Source: Sanchytrium tribonematis
Lineage: Eukaryota > Sanchytriomycota > Sanchytriomycetes > Sanchytriales > Sanchytriaceae
DNA length: 16,779 nt
Direction: 5' to 3'
NCBI GenBank assembly: GCA_018985235.1
Contig: JADGIG010000129.1
Span: forward strand, 1-16,779
In this document: piece after piece, positions 7,234-14,152 of the stretch
Position numbering within the stretch: position 1 is the first letter of the stretch
Layout: each line of letters begins with the position of its first letter
Program-made: the position numbers and the translations under genes
Notes under the pieces: model-generated
What the model was told of the DNA's origin: nothing
What the model saw: only the letters and a program-made list of their open reading frames with translations
Databases searched by the model: none

Positions 7234-7268
7234 TTGTATTAAATAAATACAATTTTCAAAAAATAATT

Positions 7269-8684
7269 TTAAATATCAGCTTTGATTCCATTTTCAAAAG
7301 TTCGTTTACCTAGGATATACAAAAGACTCTCTCTGTAGGTTTGTGGAACCACATACCTGATTTCAGTCGGCTGGTGGAATGGTCTGAATGTGAAATGAAA
7401 AATATTAGAGGTTTCCAGCTGATTTTTTATAATGATATCGGCAACGACTTGAACTTGAAATGCATCCTTCCATTTTTCATCCAAAGTGTCTCTTTCAGAA
7501 GGTTGTGGTGAATATGACACTAAACTTCTCAATTTTAGAATTGAGCCAATTGGAACTGGTTTGCGGAAAACCACATCGTCCATTGCCATAAACTCAACAT
7601 TATCTTGTCCTGTAAATATCATTGAAGTACAGTATGCCAGCTCGTAAGCTTTTCGAAGAAGATAACCTCCAAATATGAAATTGTGGATATTTCGATCTTG
7701 TGGTTGCATAATGGATATATTCTCTTGAGCAGTATCTGACATGAGAATTAGACCGGGAGACTTTTCAAATTTTGTTTTTGTGGATAGCAATAATGAATTT
7801 GGCTGCGAAGTGGTGTGCAAAACTCCTTCTGAGAGCTGAGTTTTCAGGAATAAATTATGGACAGTTTTAAGCTCCACAGCAGATGGCGGTTGTTTTAATA
7901 AAGATTCTTGTACTTGCTGTTTTTTAAGATTTCGAGTTTCCGCTCCTCTATTAAAAACAATTTGTTCTTTAGTATTTTCAATCTTTAATGGGTGGACTTG
8001 CACCGCTTTTTGAGTATAGGCGTCTCTTGCAACCATACAAAATTTTGCTGTCATCACAGGTATTTCCTCTTCAATATTGCTATTGAGAGATTTCACTTGT
8101 TCATTTTGCTTCCCAAAAAAAGTTCTTTTGAGCAGCTCTAATAATTCAGGTGATGCAGCAGAATGAATAGGCAACTGATTTTCAGCTAAATTCGATGTAT
8201 TGCCCAGAACAGTCTCTAGCCCGTTTCTGTGTCCAGATTTGTACCTTAATTGGGAACAAGTCATTGTTACTTCCATGGATGACTGACCCACAAATGTAAC
8301 ATTTCCATAAATTTTCATATCCATCTCGACAGTTGGCATTCTAATCAAATCTATTCGGTCAACAGATGCCGTAACGATTGTAATTTGTGAGTCCTGATTT
8401 TTAAAAAGTGCGTGGTCATCCGCATGCTGATAACTAATAGCACCAGCCAGCGCGTCCAAGTTTTCTAGAATTTTGGCAATTCTTATATTTCCGGCAAAGT
8501 TTATGTACAACTCTCTTGTCAATGGATCACTTTTAAAGAGCAAGAACTGTTCGATGTAAGAATCTTTCATAGTTTTTAGTTTTAAATCAAGCTTAGCAGG
8601 TTTGACTGGAGGAATTCTATTTACCTGGAATGGTTTAATAGGTAGTACAGAATATCTGGAAAGTTTTGCTAGAGTCGGTATCAT
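7269..8684 (-). CDS. ACOT9: Acyl-CoA thioesterase, ACOT9-like double hotdog, probably mitochondrial
   Basis: The 471-residue protein holds two hotdog domains as in ACOT9, which hydrolyses acyl-CoA to free acid and CoA, mainly in mitochondria. Hotdog 1 (about residues 68-225) contains 'VGQSSMEV' and 'AKFCMVARDA'. Hotdog 2 (about 325-460) has the signature 'MQPQDRNIHNFIFGG' with 'LRKAYELA', 'DDVVFRKPVPIGS' and 'FHFTF', ending 'VPQTYRESLLYI'. The N-terminus (MIPTLAKLSRYSVLPIKPFQVNR) is basic and free of acidic residues, as in a mitochondrial targeting peptide. Compared with animal ACOT9, hotdog 1 carries an extra block of about 60 residues (146-207). It stays in frame and lacks this genome's splice pattern, so I read it as protein, not intron. 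Confidence 0.92.
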   Translation of the reverse strand: MIPTLAKLSRYSVLPIKPFQVNRIPPVKPAKLDLKLKTMKDSYIEQFLLFKSDPLTRELYINFAGNIRIAKILENLDALAGAISYQHADDHALFKNQDSQITIVTASVDRIDLIRMPTVEMDMKIYGNVTFVGQSSMEVTMTCSQLRYKSGHRNGLETVLGNTSNLAENQLPIHSAASPELLELLKRTFFGKQNEQVKSLNSNIEEEIPVMTAKFCMVARDAYTQKAVQVHPLKIENTKEQIVFNRGAETRNLKKQQVQESLLKQPPSAVELKTVHNLFLKTQLSEGVLHTTSQPNSLLLSTKTKFEKSPGLILMSDTAQENISIMQPQDRNIHNFIFGGYLLRKAYELAYCTSMIFTGQDNVEFMAMDDVVFRKPVPIGSILKLRSLVSYSPQPSERDTLDEKWKDAFQVQVVADIIIKNQLETSNIFHFTFRPFHQPTEIRYVVPQTYRESLLYILGKRTFENGIKADI

Positions 8685-8836
8685 TCAACTTTTCAATCCT
8701 TGGTTTCGAAAAAACTCTTACAACATTGCGCTTTCAACAGTAACATTATATATTCTTTCACTTAAATGTTCTGCGGATATCCAGTACCATAATCGAATAT
8801 GAGTGATTTATTTCGATTCAGCCGGAATTCATTTCG

Positions 8837-8852
8837 CCAATCATTTGATTGG
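8837..8852. promoter_or_regulatory. Palindromic double CCAAT box upstream of the DOMON-b561 gene
   Basis: CCAATCATTTGATTGG contains CCAATC and its exact complement GATTGG around a 4-base spacer. It ends 40 bases before the ATG at 8893, in the same distance band as single CCAAT boxes elsewhere in the window. It also lies 153 bases upstream of the divergent thioesterase ATG (8684), so it could serve both genes. Confidence 0.5.
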
Positions 8853-8892
8853 TCTTAATGGCAATATATTCAACTACAGTCTCCTTCAGTCA

Positions 8893-9873
8893 ATGTTTCT
8901 TTTGTTGTTAATTGCGTTCTGTGATTACTGCGTAGAGGGACAGAAAATGTGTTTCCAGATGACAACAGATGGAACCAATATAACCGTATTATGGAAAATA
9001 GCTAATAGTGTGGGCTACGCTGGTGTCGGCTTTGGAACAAGCATGACAAATGCTGATATGGTGGTAGTCTGGAGGAACAGTAATAGAGTGATTTTGTCTC
9101 CTAGATATTCTACCGGAGAAAGTTTACCAGAATATGTGAAAACCAAAAGTTACGCCAGTCAGTATTCTTTAAACTCTGCAAATGATCCAAATTTCTGGTT
9201 TGTTAAATTTACAAGACCTCTTAAACCATCAGATGGGCTTATGACTCCATTAATAAGTGGCGAGAATCAAATAATTTGGGCTGCTGGGGATGCTCCGGAT
9301 AGTGCTGATCCCTCTACCACTTTTGACCAACACTCATCACAAGGGTCTTTTGTATTTAATGCCGCTACGGGCTCTTCGGGGGTGAGTTTAATTGTAACTT
9401 TGCATGGCTACGGATTACTAATATTTTGGTTAATTCTAACTCCTATATCGATTATGTTGGCTAGATATTTTAAACATATTGGCCACAAATGGTTTATTGC
9501 TCATGTTGGAGTCCAAATATTGACTGTATTAGCCACTATAGTTTTAGGCTTGTTGATGGAAAACAAATATAGTTGGGGATTCAAAACACTTCACGAAATA
9601 ATTGGAATAGTCATCATTGTAATTGGAACCCTTCAATTAGTCAGCGGAGCAGTAATCCACTTCTCCTACGACCCTAGCAGATCAAGCATTCCAGCGAGGG
9701 ACAGACTTCATGGAGTTGTGGGATTTTTACTGTGGTTTGCATCAATATATCAAATGGTTTCCGGTCTTAAAGGAAATGATTCCACTAGACTATACATATT
9801 TAGTGCTATAGCCGGAGTTATGTTTATGTCATTACTTGTGCTACAGGTAAGAAAGAGTAAAAGCTGGAAATAA
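8893..9873 (+). CDS. DOMON-cytochrome b561 transmembrane redox protein
   Basis: The 326-residue protein starts with a signal peptide (MFLLLLIAFCDYCVEGQ). A DOMON domain follows (about 18-158; 'WKIANSVGYAGVGFGTSMTNADMVVVW'), then a cytochrome b561 core with five or six TM helices. The four b561 heme-ligand histidines are visible: H171 (LHGYG), H204 (FIAHVGVQ), H234 (LHEIIG) and H273 (RLHGVVGF). Proteins of this class move electrons across a membrane, usually to reduce ferric iron or ascorbate radicals, with the DOMON domain outside the cell. The frame extends upstream to a GTG at 8803, but the ATG at 8893 starts exactly at the signal peptide. Near the 3' end CAGGTAAGA resembles a splice donor, but no fitting acceptor follows. 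AATAAA lies at 9881-9886. Confidence 0.92.
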   Translation: MFLLLLIAFCDYCVEGQKMCFQMTTDGTNITVLWKIANSVGYAGVGFGTSMTNADMVVVWRNSNRVILSPRYSTGESLPEYVKTKSYASQYSLNSANDPNFWFVKFTRPLKPSDGLMTPLISGENQIIWAAGDAPDSADPSTTFDQHSSQGSFVFNAATGSSGVSLIVTLHGYGLLIFWLILTPISIMLARYFKHIGHKWFIAHVGVQILTVLATIVLGLLMENKYSWGFKTLHEIIGIVIIVIGTLQLVSGAVIHFSYDPSRSSIPARDRLHGVVGFLLWFASIYQMVSGLKGNDSTRLYIFSAIAGVMFMSLLVLQVRKSKSWK

Positions 9874-9906
9874 CTAACAAAATAAAACTTGAAACTGCTC
9901 TCTATA

Positions 9907-10164
9907 ATGTCTGTATCTGACTTGTTGAATTCAATTTTAGATAAAGTGAATTTTGAGCAAGATATAATGGAACAAGTTCTATCTGAGTTTTCAAAGGAGC
10001 AATTGCCATACAAGCTTATTGTGCATTTGGTAAAAAATGCAAATGGCAATGTTAAATCGCACTCACTGACTACATGGGATGCAGCCAATGATGTGGTTGT
10101 ATGTAGACAACTTAAAAAAGAGTCAAATAACTATATTGTTACTTGTTATGCGACCCACATTTGA
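9907..10164 (+). CDS. DYNLT: Tctex-type dynein light chain (DYNLT), short form
   Basis: The 85-residue protein matches the Tctex1/DYNLT fold from the second helix onward. It reads 'VLSEFSKEQLPYKLIVHLVKN', then 'SHSLTTWDAANDVVVCRQL', and the ending 'YIVTCYATHI', which corresponds to 'YCIVSAFGLSI' in animals. DYNLT dimers sit on the dynein intermediate chain in cytoplasmic and axonemal dynein and link cargo to the motor. The N-terminal helix is shorter than in the usual family members of about 113 residues. The ATG at 9907 is the first true ATG, 33 bases after the DOMON-b561 stop. AATAAA (10167-10172) follows the TGA within three bases. Together with TPPP it fits a flagellated organism. Confidence 0.85.
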   Translation: MSVSDLLNSILDKVNFEQDIMEQVLSEFSKEQLPYKLIVHLVKNANGNVKSHSLTTWDAANDVVVCRQLKKESNNYIVTCYATHI

Positions 10165-10191
10165 AAAATAAAGAAGTCAAAAATTTGTTAT

Positions 10192-10239
10192 CGCTTACAA
10201 CTCTTGTTGGAGCCAGGAATCCCGCATATGTTGTAAGCG
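10192..10239. repeat. Perfect 10-bp inverted repeat between convergent genes
   Basis: CGCTTACAAC (10192-10201) and its exact complement GTTGTAAGCG (10230-10239) flank 28 bases. They lie in the 88-base gap where the DYNLT and eL8 genes converge. The transcript of either strand could fold into a 10-bp stem. It may be a 3'-end processing or stability element; function is not shown by sequence. Confidence 0.6.
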
Positions 10240-10252
10240 CTTTATTTCCTGT

Positions 10253-10924
10253 TTATGCTTTGTTTTCTCTCTTTCTTAATCTAGCTTGAGTCTTTAATCC
10301 AAGTTGGTGACCTCCAATGACTTTCTTTTCTTCAGCTGCACGTTTAGCAACAGTGGTTAGGTTTTGGAGCGCATTGGAATCTTCAGGTTTAACTTCAGTT
10401 AATGCAAGTACAGTGACAGTTTTTTGGTGAACCAGTTGTCCAAGTCGAGCTTTGCCCTTGACAATTAAATAAGGAACTCCCATTTTTTTACATAATGCAG
10501 GTAGCCAAACTACCAATTCAATTGGGTCGACATCATGACTGATTAATACCAGTTTAGCTTTCTTTTGCTCCACTAGTGTGGTAACGTGCTTTATTCCAAA
10601 CTTAATGACGACTGGTTTTGGTCCTTTCTCTCCACCTTTTGCGATTTTAAGTAAACGCTCTTTTTTTTCTTGCGTTGTTTCTGGTGAATATTTTTTAAAT
10701 AATTCAATTGCTAATTTTGCAGTGTTGTGGTCAACAGCATTGTTGAATTGATTCAATACAGCAGGAACCTTTAATCGCTTTTTCAAAATGGCCTTTTGAC
10801 GCTGTCTTTTGATGTACAAAGGCCAGTTAACAAATCTAGTTAAATCTTTCTTAGGTTGTACTGCTTGTCCAACACCAAAACTTTTGGGTGCTGCTTGAAC
10901 TCTAGGATCTGTGGATTTTGCCAT
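10253..10924 (-). CDS. RPL7A: 60S ribosomal protein eL8 (L7a), compact form
   Basis: The 223-residue protein aligns with eL8 of the large subunit. It has 'FGVGQAVQPKKDLTRFVNWPLYIKRQRQKAIL', 'RLKVPAVLNQF', 'YSPETTQEKKERL', and the L7Ae core 'KKAKLVLISHDVDPIELVVWLPALCKKMGVPY', 'IVKGKARLGQLVHQKT' and 'LTEV'. It is about 30-40 residues shorter than yeast or human eL8, mainly in the N-terminus, the lysine-rich linker and a segment before the C-terminal GG. There is no intron. The promoter module at 10964-10981 lies upstream. A minus-strand AATAAA (10246-10241) lies 7 bases beyond the stop, next to the inverted repeat. Confidence 0.97.
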   Translation of the reverse strand: MAKSTDPRVQAAPKSFGVGQAVQPKKDLTRFVNWPLYIKRQRQKAILKKRLKVPAVLNQFNNAVDHNTAKLAIELFKKYSPETTQEKKERLLKIAKGGEKGPKPVVIKFGIKHVTTLVEQKKAKLVLISHDVDPIELVVWLPALCKKMGVPYLIVKGKARLGQLVHQKTVTVLALTEVKPEDSNALQNLTTVAKRAAEEKKVIGGHQLGLKTQARLRKRENKA

Positions 10925-10954
10925 TTACAGACCTTTTGAATATTTCTTCAGTAT

Positions 10955-10981
10955 CCAATTACGCACGTGTTATAGCCAATC
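10955..10981. promoter_or_regulatory. Shared eL8/IMP4 promoter: GATTGG-N6-CACGTG for eL8, CCAATC for IMP4
   Basis: Reading towards eL8 (minus), GATTGG (10981-10976) is followed after 6 bases by CACGTG (10969-10964) and then 39 bases to the ATG. A second ATTGG lies at 10959-10955. Reading towards IMP4 (plus), CCAATC at 10976-10981 ends 45 bases before the ATG at 11027. The single box is thus nearly equidistant from two divergent genes that both serve ribosome production. Confidence 0.68.
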
Positions 10982-11026
10982 AACTTTTTTGATTGAAACT
11001 CGGAAAATGGATACCTCCATTTAGTT

Positions 11027-11935
11027 ATGAAACGACAATTGCGACAACGGAAGGAATATTTATTTAAGCTGGCTCAAAAGAAAGATAAAAAGCTGCTATT
11101 AGATGAAGCCTTGGAAAAAAGAAGCGGCGCTAACAAAAAGATTCGTACCACAGATTTAATATACGATGTCGATTTAGAAATGCAAGATGACGAGTATGCA
11201 TATCTGGAGCCTAATTCTATCCTTTTGACAACAAGTCGCTCTCCCTCGTCCACTTTACTACAATTTGTGAAAGAATTATCAATAATCTTCCCCAAAGCAA
11301 ACAGAGTAAATCGCGGAAATTCCACGGTAGAAGAAATAATGCAGGTTGCTAAACAAAAGCAGATAACAGATGTTATAATTATTCACGAAACGAGAGGTGT
11401 TCCGGATACTATGACTGTTTCTCACTTGCCTAATGGTCCAACCTTAAGGTGTTCCATACACAATGTCGTAAGTCGACATCAGGTCCAACAGGAAGCGAGG
11501 CGTAATAATTCCCAGGATAGTCAAGAGATGGAATATGTTATGAAGAATGTTCCCCAGAGTGATCCTTTCGTTATTTCTAATAATTTTAAATCCAAAGTAG
11601 GTGGTAGAGTTTCGACTATTTTGAAAGCAATTTTTCCAGAGGCTCCAAATAATACTACTTTCGGGGCCAAGGACCGTAGAATCATCACCATTTCGAATGA
11701 GCAGGACCTCGTTTTATTTCGTCACCATGTTGTAAAGAAACGACAATTTTGGAAAGAAGAAAATAATGACCTTAATGAGTCCAAAGACGCGCTAATGGTC
11801 ATTGAAGTTGGTCCTCGATTTGATTTAAAGCCTTTTGAGATTAGAAGGGGAACTATTGATTTATGGAGAGTGAGCGACATTGAATGGGTATTTAGACCTT
11901 ATCAGCGTACCGCATTTAAGAGATCAATTTTGTAG
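11027..11935 (+). CDS. IMP4: IMP4, U3 snoRNP Brix-domain protein
   Basis: The 302-residue protein is Imp4, which with Imp3 and Mpp10 helps U3 snoRNA pair with pre-rRNA during small-subunit processing in the nucleolus. The basic N-terminus 'LRQRKEYLFKLA' is typical. The Brix domain shows 'ILLTTSRSPSSTLLQFVKEL', 'IIHETRGVPDTMTVSHLPNGPT', 'NVVSRH', 'FRHHVVKKR', 'EVGPRFDLKPFEIRRGTID' and 'EWVFRPYQRTAFKRSIL'. Relative to animal Imp4 there are two insertions: about 20 polar residues after 'VVSRH' (about 152-175) and about 12 after 'RHHVVKKR'. Both stay in frame. It ends at TAG only 7 bases from the stop of the convergent GATA gene, so the two 3' UTRs must overlap. Confidence 0.95.
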   Translation: MKRQLRQRKEYLFKLAQKKDKKLLLDEALEKRSGANKKIRTTDLIYDVDLEMQDDEYAYLEPNSILLTTSRSPSSTLLQFVKELSIIFPKANRVNRGNSTVEEIMQVAKQKQITDVIIIHETRGVPDTMTVSHLPNGPTLRCSIHNVVSRHQVQQEARRNNSQDSQEMEYVMKNVPQSDPFVISNNFKSKVGGRVSTILKAIFPEAPNNTTFGAKDRRIITISNEQDLVLFRHHVVKKRQFWKEENNDLNESKDALMVIEVGPRFDLKPFEIRRGTIDLWRVSDIEWVFRPYQRTAFKRSIL

Positions 11936-11942
11936 TAAATAT

Positions 11943-12314
11943 TTATTTCATGTTTTTTAAACAACTGGGACATATTTCTTTCCTAGCACTAATCTCTGAT
12001 TTCCTGGGCACGTACATACAATGTTTACAAAATGTTTTAAGTCTATAAAGGCGAATTCCACACCCATTACATAAAAAATTGATAGAATCTGGACTTCTGC
12101 GCCATAAAATTGAGTCAGTGGTGGAACAAGATATACATTTGTGGTTTTGATCTACTTTGGAATCTACTTTAATAATTTTCTTGGAAGCCATTTCTTTTTT
12201 CTTGACTGGTACATCAAAATTGGGTGGGACATAGTGTATAATTACAGGATCAATGGAAAAAATAATGCCATCTTTAGAATTTTGACTTTTTTTCGCAAAT
12301 GGCTTAAATCTCAT
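11943..12314 (-). CDS. GATA-type zinc-finger protein with a second four-cysteine cluster
   Basis: The 123-residue protein has a single GATA finger, C60-x2-C63-x18-C82-N-G-C85, including the 'WRR-P' core and 'LCNGCGIRLYR' in place of the usual LCNACG. A second cluster, C96-x2-C99 and C115-x2-C118, follows directly, so the two may form one zinc-binding unit. The N-terminus is basic, with a KKK motif near residue 38. It probably binds DNA or is part of a chromatin complex. The small size and Gly for Ala in the CNAC motif make it unlike well-known nitrogen- or blood-type GATA factors. The stop TAA is embedded in AATAAA (11947-11942). Confidence 0.82.
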   Translation of the reverse strand: MRFKPFAKKSQNSKDGIIFSIDPVIIHYVPPNFDVPVKKKEMASKKIIKVDSKVDQNHKCISCSTTDSILWRRSPDSINFLCNGCGIRLYRLKTFCKHCMYVPRKSEISARKEICPSCLKNMK

Positions 12315-12353
12315 ATTTATGGCCTATTTTAAATTTTTAATTAAGGATCTATT

Positions 12354-13940
12354 TTATTTGATGCAATTTCTTAAATAGTAATTCAGTCTTTCCATAGATT
12401 CTATAAATCTATCAGGAGTAGGCTTCATATATCCTAGATGCTGAGGTTCTAAAACTCCATGGTGTGGAATTTGAGATGCTGGTCCAGTATAAGGTTGATG
12501 ACTCCAATTAATAAAATCAGCTGACCCTTCTGTGAACTTGAGAATGGAATCACACATATAATTTCGTTTAGTTAGAACTGGAGCAGGTGGAATGGTGATG
12601 CCGTTGGGATTTGGATTTGGTGTGCTTGTTGATAAATTTTGAGCTGAATTTTGAACTTGTACTATTTGTTGTTGTTGTTGTTGTTGTTGTTGTTGCTGAA
12701 GCTGTGGTTGTTGTTGTGGTGGTTGCTGGAGCTGGGACTGTGGTTGTTGCTGCTGTTGCTGCTGAGGCTGTGGTTGTAAATTAGGTTGAATTTGATTCAT
12801 ATTTTGTTGACTTGCCTTTTGACCAACTTGATTTTGAACAACTGCGATGGTTCCTTTGCTAAAAATTGGATTTTGGACTTTTAGAGTAGTATAGTAAGGT
12901 TTGACAAGAATTGAAGATGCAGGAGAGATAATGTTAAAATTGACAGGATAGGGTGGCTTTTGCACCGTTTTCAAAGATGGCAACCATGGCTGAGAATAGA
13001 CATAGCAAAGATTTTTCGTGTCCATCACATCAATAACTCTGTACTCGGAAAAGGGCTGAACTCTATCCAAAATGTTCACTTCTCTGCCTTGTCCACTATT
13101 CCAAGCGACCCCATCAAACCTTTTACCATCATATCTATACAAATTACCAATCGCAGCTTTTTGGTATTCACTCCATACCTTATCAATTGTTGGGTGAATT
13201 ACAAAGAATATCGGATCGTTAGGACTAAAATCTAATTGACCCATATCCCCGACAGCATTGGCTTGAGCACCTCCAATTATAATATGCGGCATAGTATGAA
13301 TAGACCACTCTAAGTAATATCTAAATTCGTTGTATTTTTGGCTTTTTTTCCCCCACGTCTTGACAAAATTAATCATTTTAGGCATTGTATAATCCCCCCT
13401 TTTTAGATAGTATGAAATTTTACCATTTTCATATTTTCTGCGCAAGCATCTCTTTCCTTGTGCTGAATAAGTCACCTTGAAGTCTTTAAACGGTCCATCT
13501 GGTACACAATACTTTGAATTCGGTGTCCCAAATCCTCCAAAATCTTTCCAAATTACTGATCCAGGAATGTTACTCCCATCCCTTAAATAATTCCAATATG
13601 GCAAAACAATTGTTATGTTTTTATAGGGACTCTGCTTGGGAGCGATTCTCAAATAATTCTGGTAAACAGTATTTAGGGATTCTTCGAATTTTATCAAAAA
13701 CACTCGGTGATATGGAAGGAATTGGGGATTCTTATGAAAATTTCTAGTGTGAGTGTAATGAATATAAGTAAATTCGTCATAGACTGAGACTTTCGGGTTC
13801 CTAGTTGAATTTGTTACCTTCAAAAGTTGGATAGACTTTATAAACGCCTGCTTTTCCACCGGTTGAAGCTCTCTCCATTCTTTCCGTACGTTAATTTTGC
13901 TGCAATACCCAAATATGAGAGATAATATGATTAACCTCAT
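12354..13940 (-). CDS. Secreted tyrosinase with glutamine-rich C-terminal region
   Basis: The 528-residue protein begins with a signal peptide (MRLIILSLIFGYCS). It has a full type-3 copper site: CuA H61, H69 and H78 in 'YIHYTHTRNFH' and 'QFLPYHR', and CuB H215, H219 and H249 in 'HTMPH' and 'DPIFFVIHPTIDKVW'. Such enzymes oxidise phenols to quinones for melanin or protein cross-linking, here probably outside the cell. A Q/P-rich tract spans residues about 388-425, then a tail of about 100 residues with no membrane anchor. The stop is embedded in AATAAA (12358-12353). A GATTGGC lies 50 bases upstream of the ATG. A paralog-type hemocyanin/tyrosinase-like protein without activity is unlikely because all six histidines are present. 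Confidence 0.93.
   Translation of the reverse strand: MRLIILSLIFGYCSKINVRKEWRELQPVEKQAFIKSIQLLKVTNSTRNPKVSVYDEFTYIHYTHTRNFHKNPQFLPYHRVFLIKFEESLNTVYQNYLRIAPKQSPYKNITIVLPYWNYLRDGSNIPGSVIWKDFGGFGTPNSKYCVPDGPFKDFKVTYSAQGKRCLRRKYENGKISYYLKRGDYTMPKMINFVKTWGKKSQKYNEFRYYLEWSIHTMPHIIIGGAQANAVGDMGQLDFSPNDPIFFVIHPTIDKVWSEYQKAAIGNLYRYDGKRFDGVAWNSGQGREVNILDRVQPFSEYRVIDVMDTKNLCYVYSQPWLPSLKTVQKPPYPVNFNIISPASSILVKPYYTTLKVQNPIFSKGTIAVVQNQVGQKASQQNMNQIQPNLQPQPQQQQQQQPQSQLQQPPQQQPQLQQQQQQQQQQQIVQVQNSAQNLSTSTPNPNPNGITIPPAPVLTKRNYMCDSILKFTEGSADFINWSHQPYTGPASQIPHHGVLEPQHLGYMKPTPDRFIESMERLNYYLRNCIK
12666..12695. repeat. (TTG)10 microsatellite encoding polyglutamine in tyrosinase
   Basis: Ten uninterrupted TTG units on the plus strand (CAA on the coding strand) encode a pure Gln run. 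The flanking 12696-12780 is a degraded TTG/CTG/TGG mix coding Q, P and L. Purity of one part suggests recent slippage expansion, and length may vary between strains. Confidence 0.9.
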
Positions 13941-13990
13941 TCTATTGTAGGAAGCGATTGTTGCTTTTTGACTCCTTTAAAAATAAAGCT

Positions 13991-13997
13991 GATTGGC
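13991..13997. promoter_or_regulatory. CCAAT-type box upstream of tyrosinase
   Basis: GATTGGC on the plus strand (GCCAATC towards tyrosinase) lies 50 bases before the tyrosinase ATG at 13940. It is 155 bases before the GOST gene ATG at 14153, so it most likely serves tyrosinase. The rest of the 212-base divergent region shows no other repeated element I recognise. Confidence 0.45.
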
Positions 13998-14152
13998 TCG
14001 CAGATTTTTTGAGACCGAAATTCCTTAGAAGTCCTAGTACAAGTCTTCCAAATAGCCAACTGGTTCGGAATGTTTCCTAACGAGAAGATATTCTTTTAAG
14101 CAGCCATTAAATTTCCCATGTTGACGGAGTCGGGGAAATCTGTAACGTGAAG

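Noticed and set aside
9846-9906. CAGGTAAGA donor-like sequence near the end of the DOMON-b561 gene followed by TAACTAAC
   Set aside because: No TAG acceptor fits this window's intron pattern before the DYNLT start, and the unspliced reading frame ends normally at TAA with AATAAA close by.
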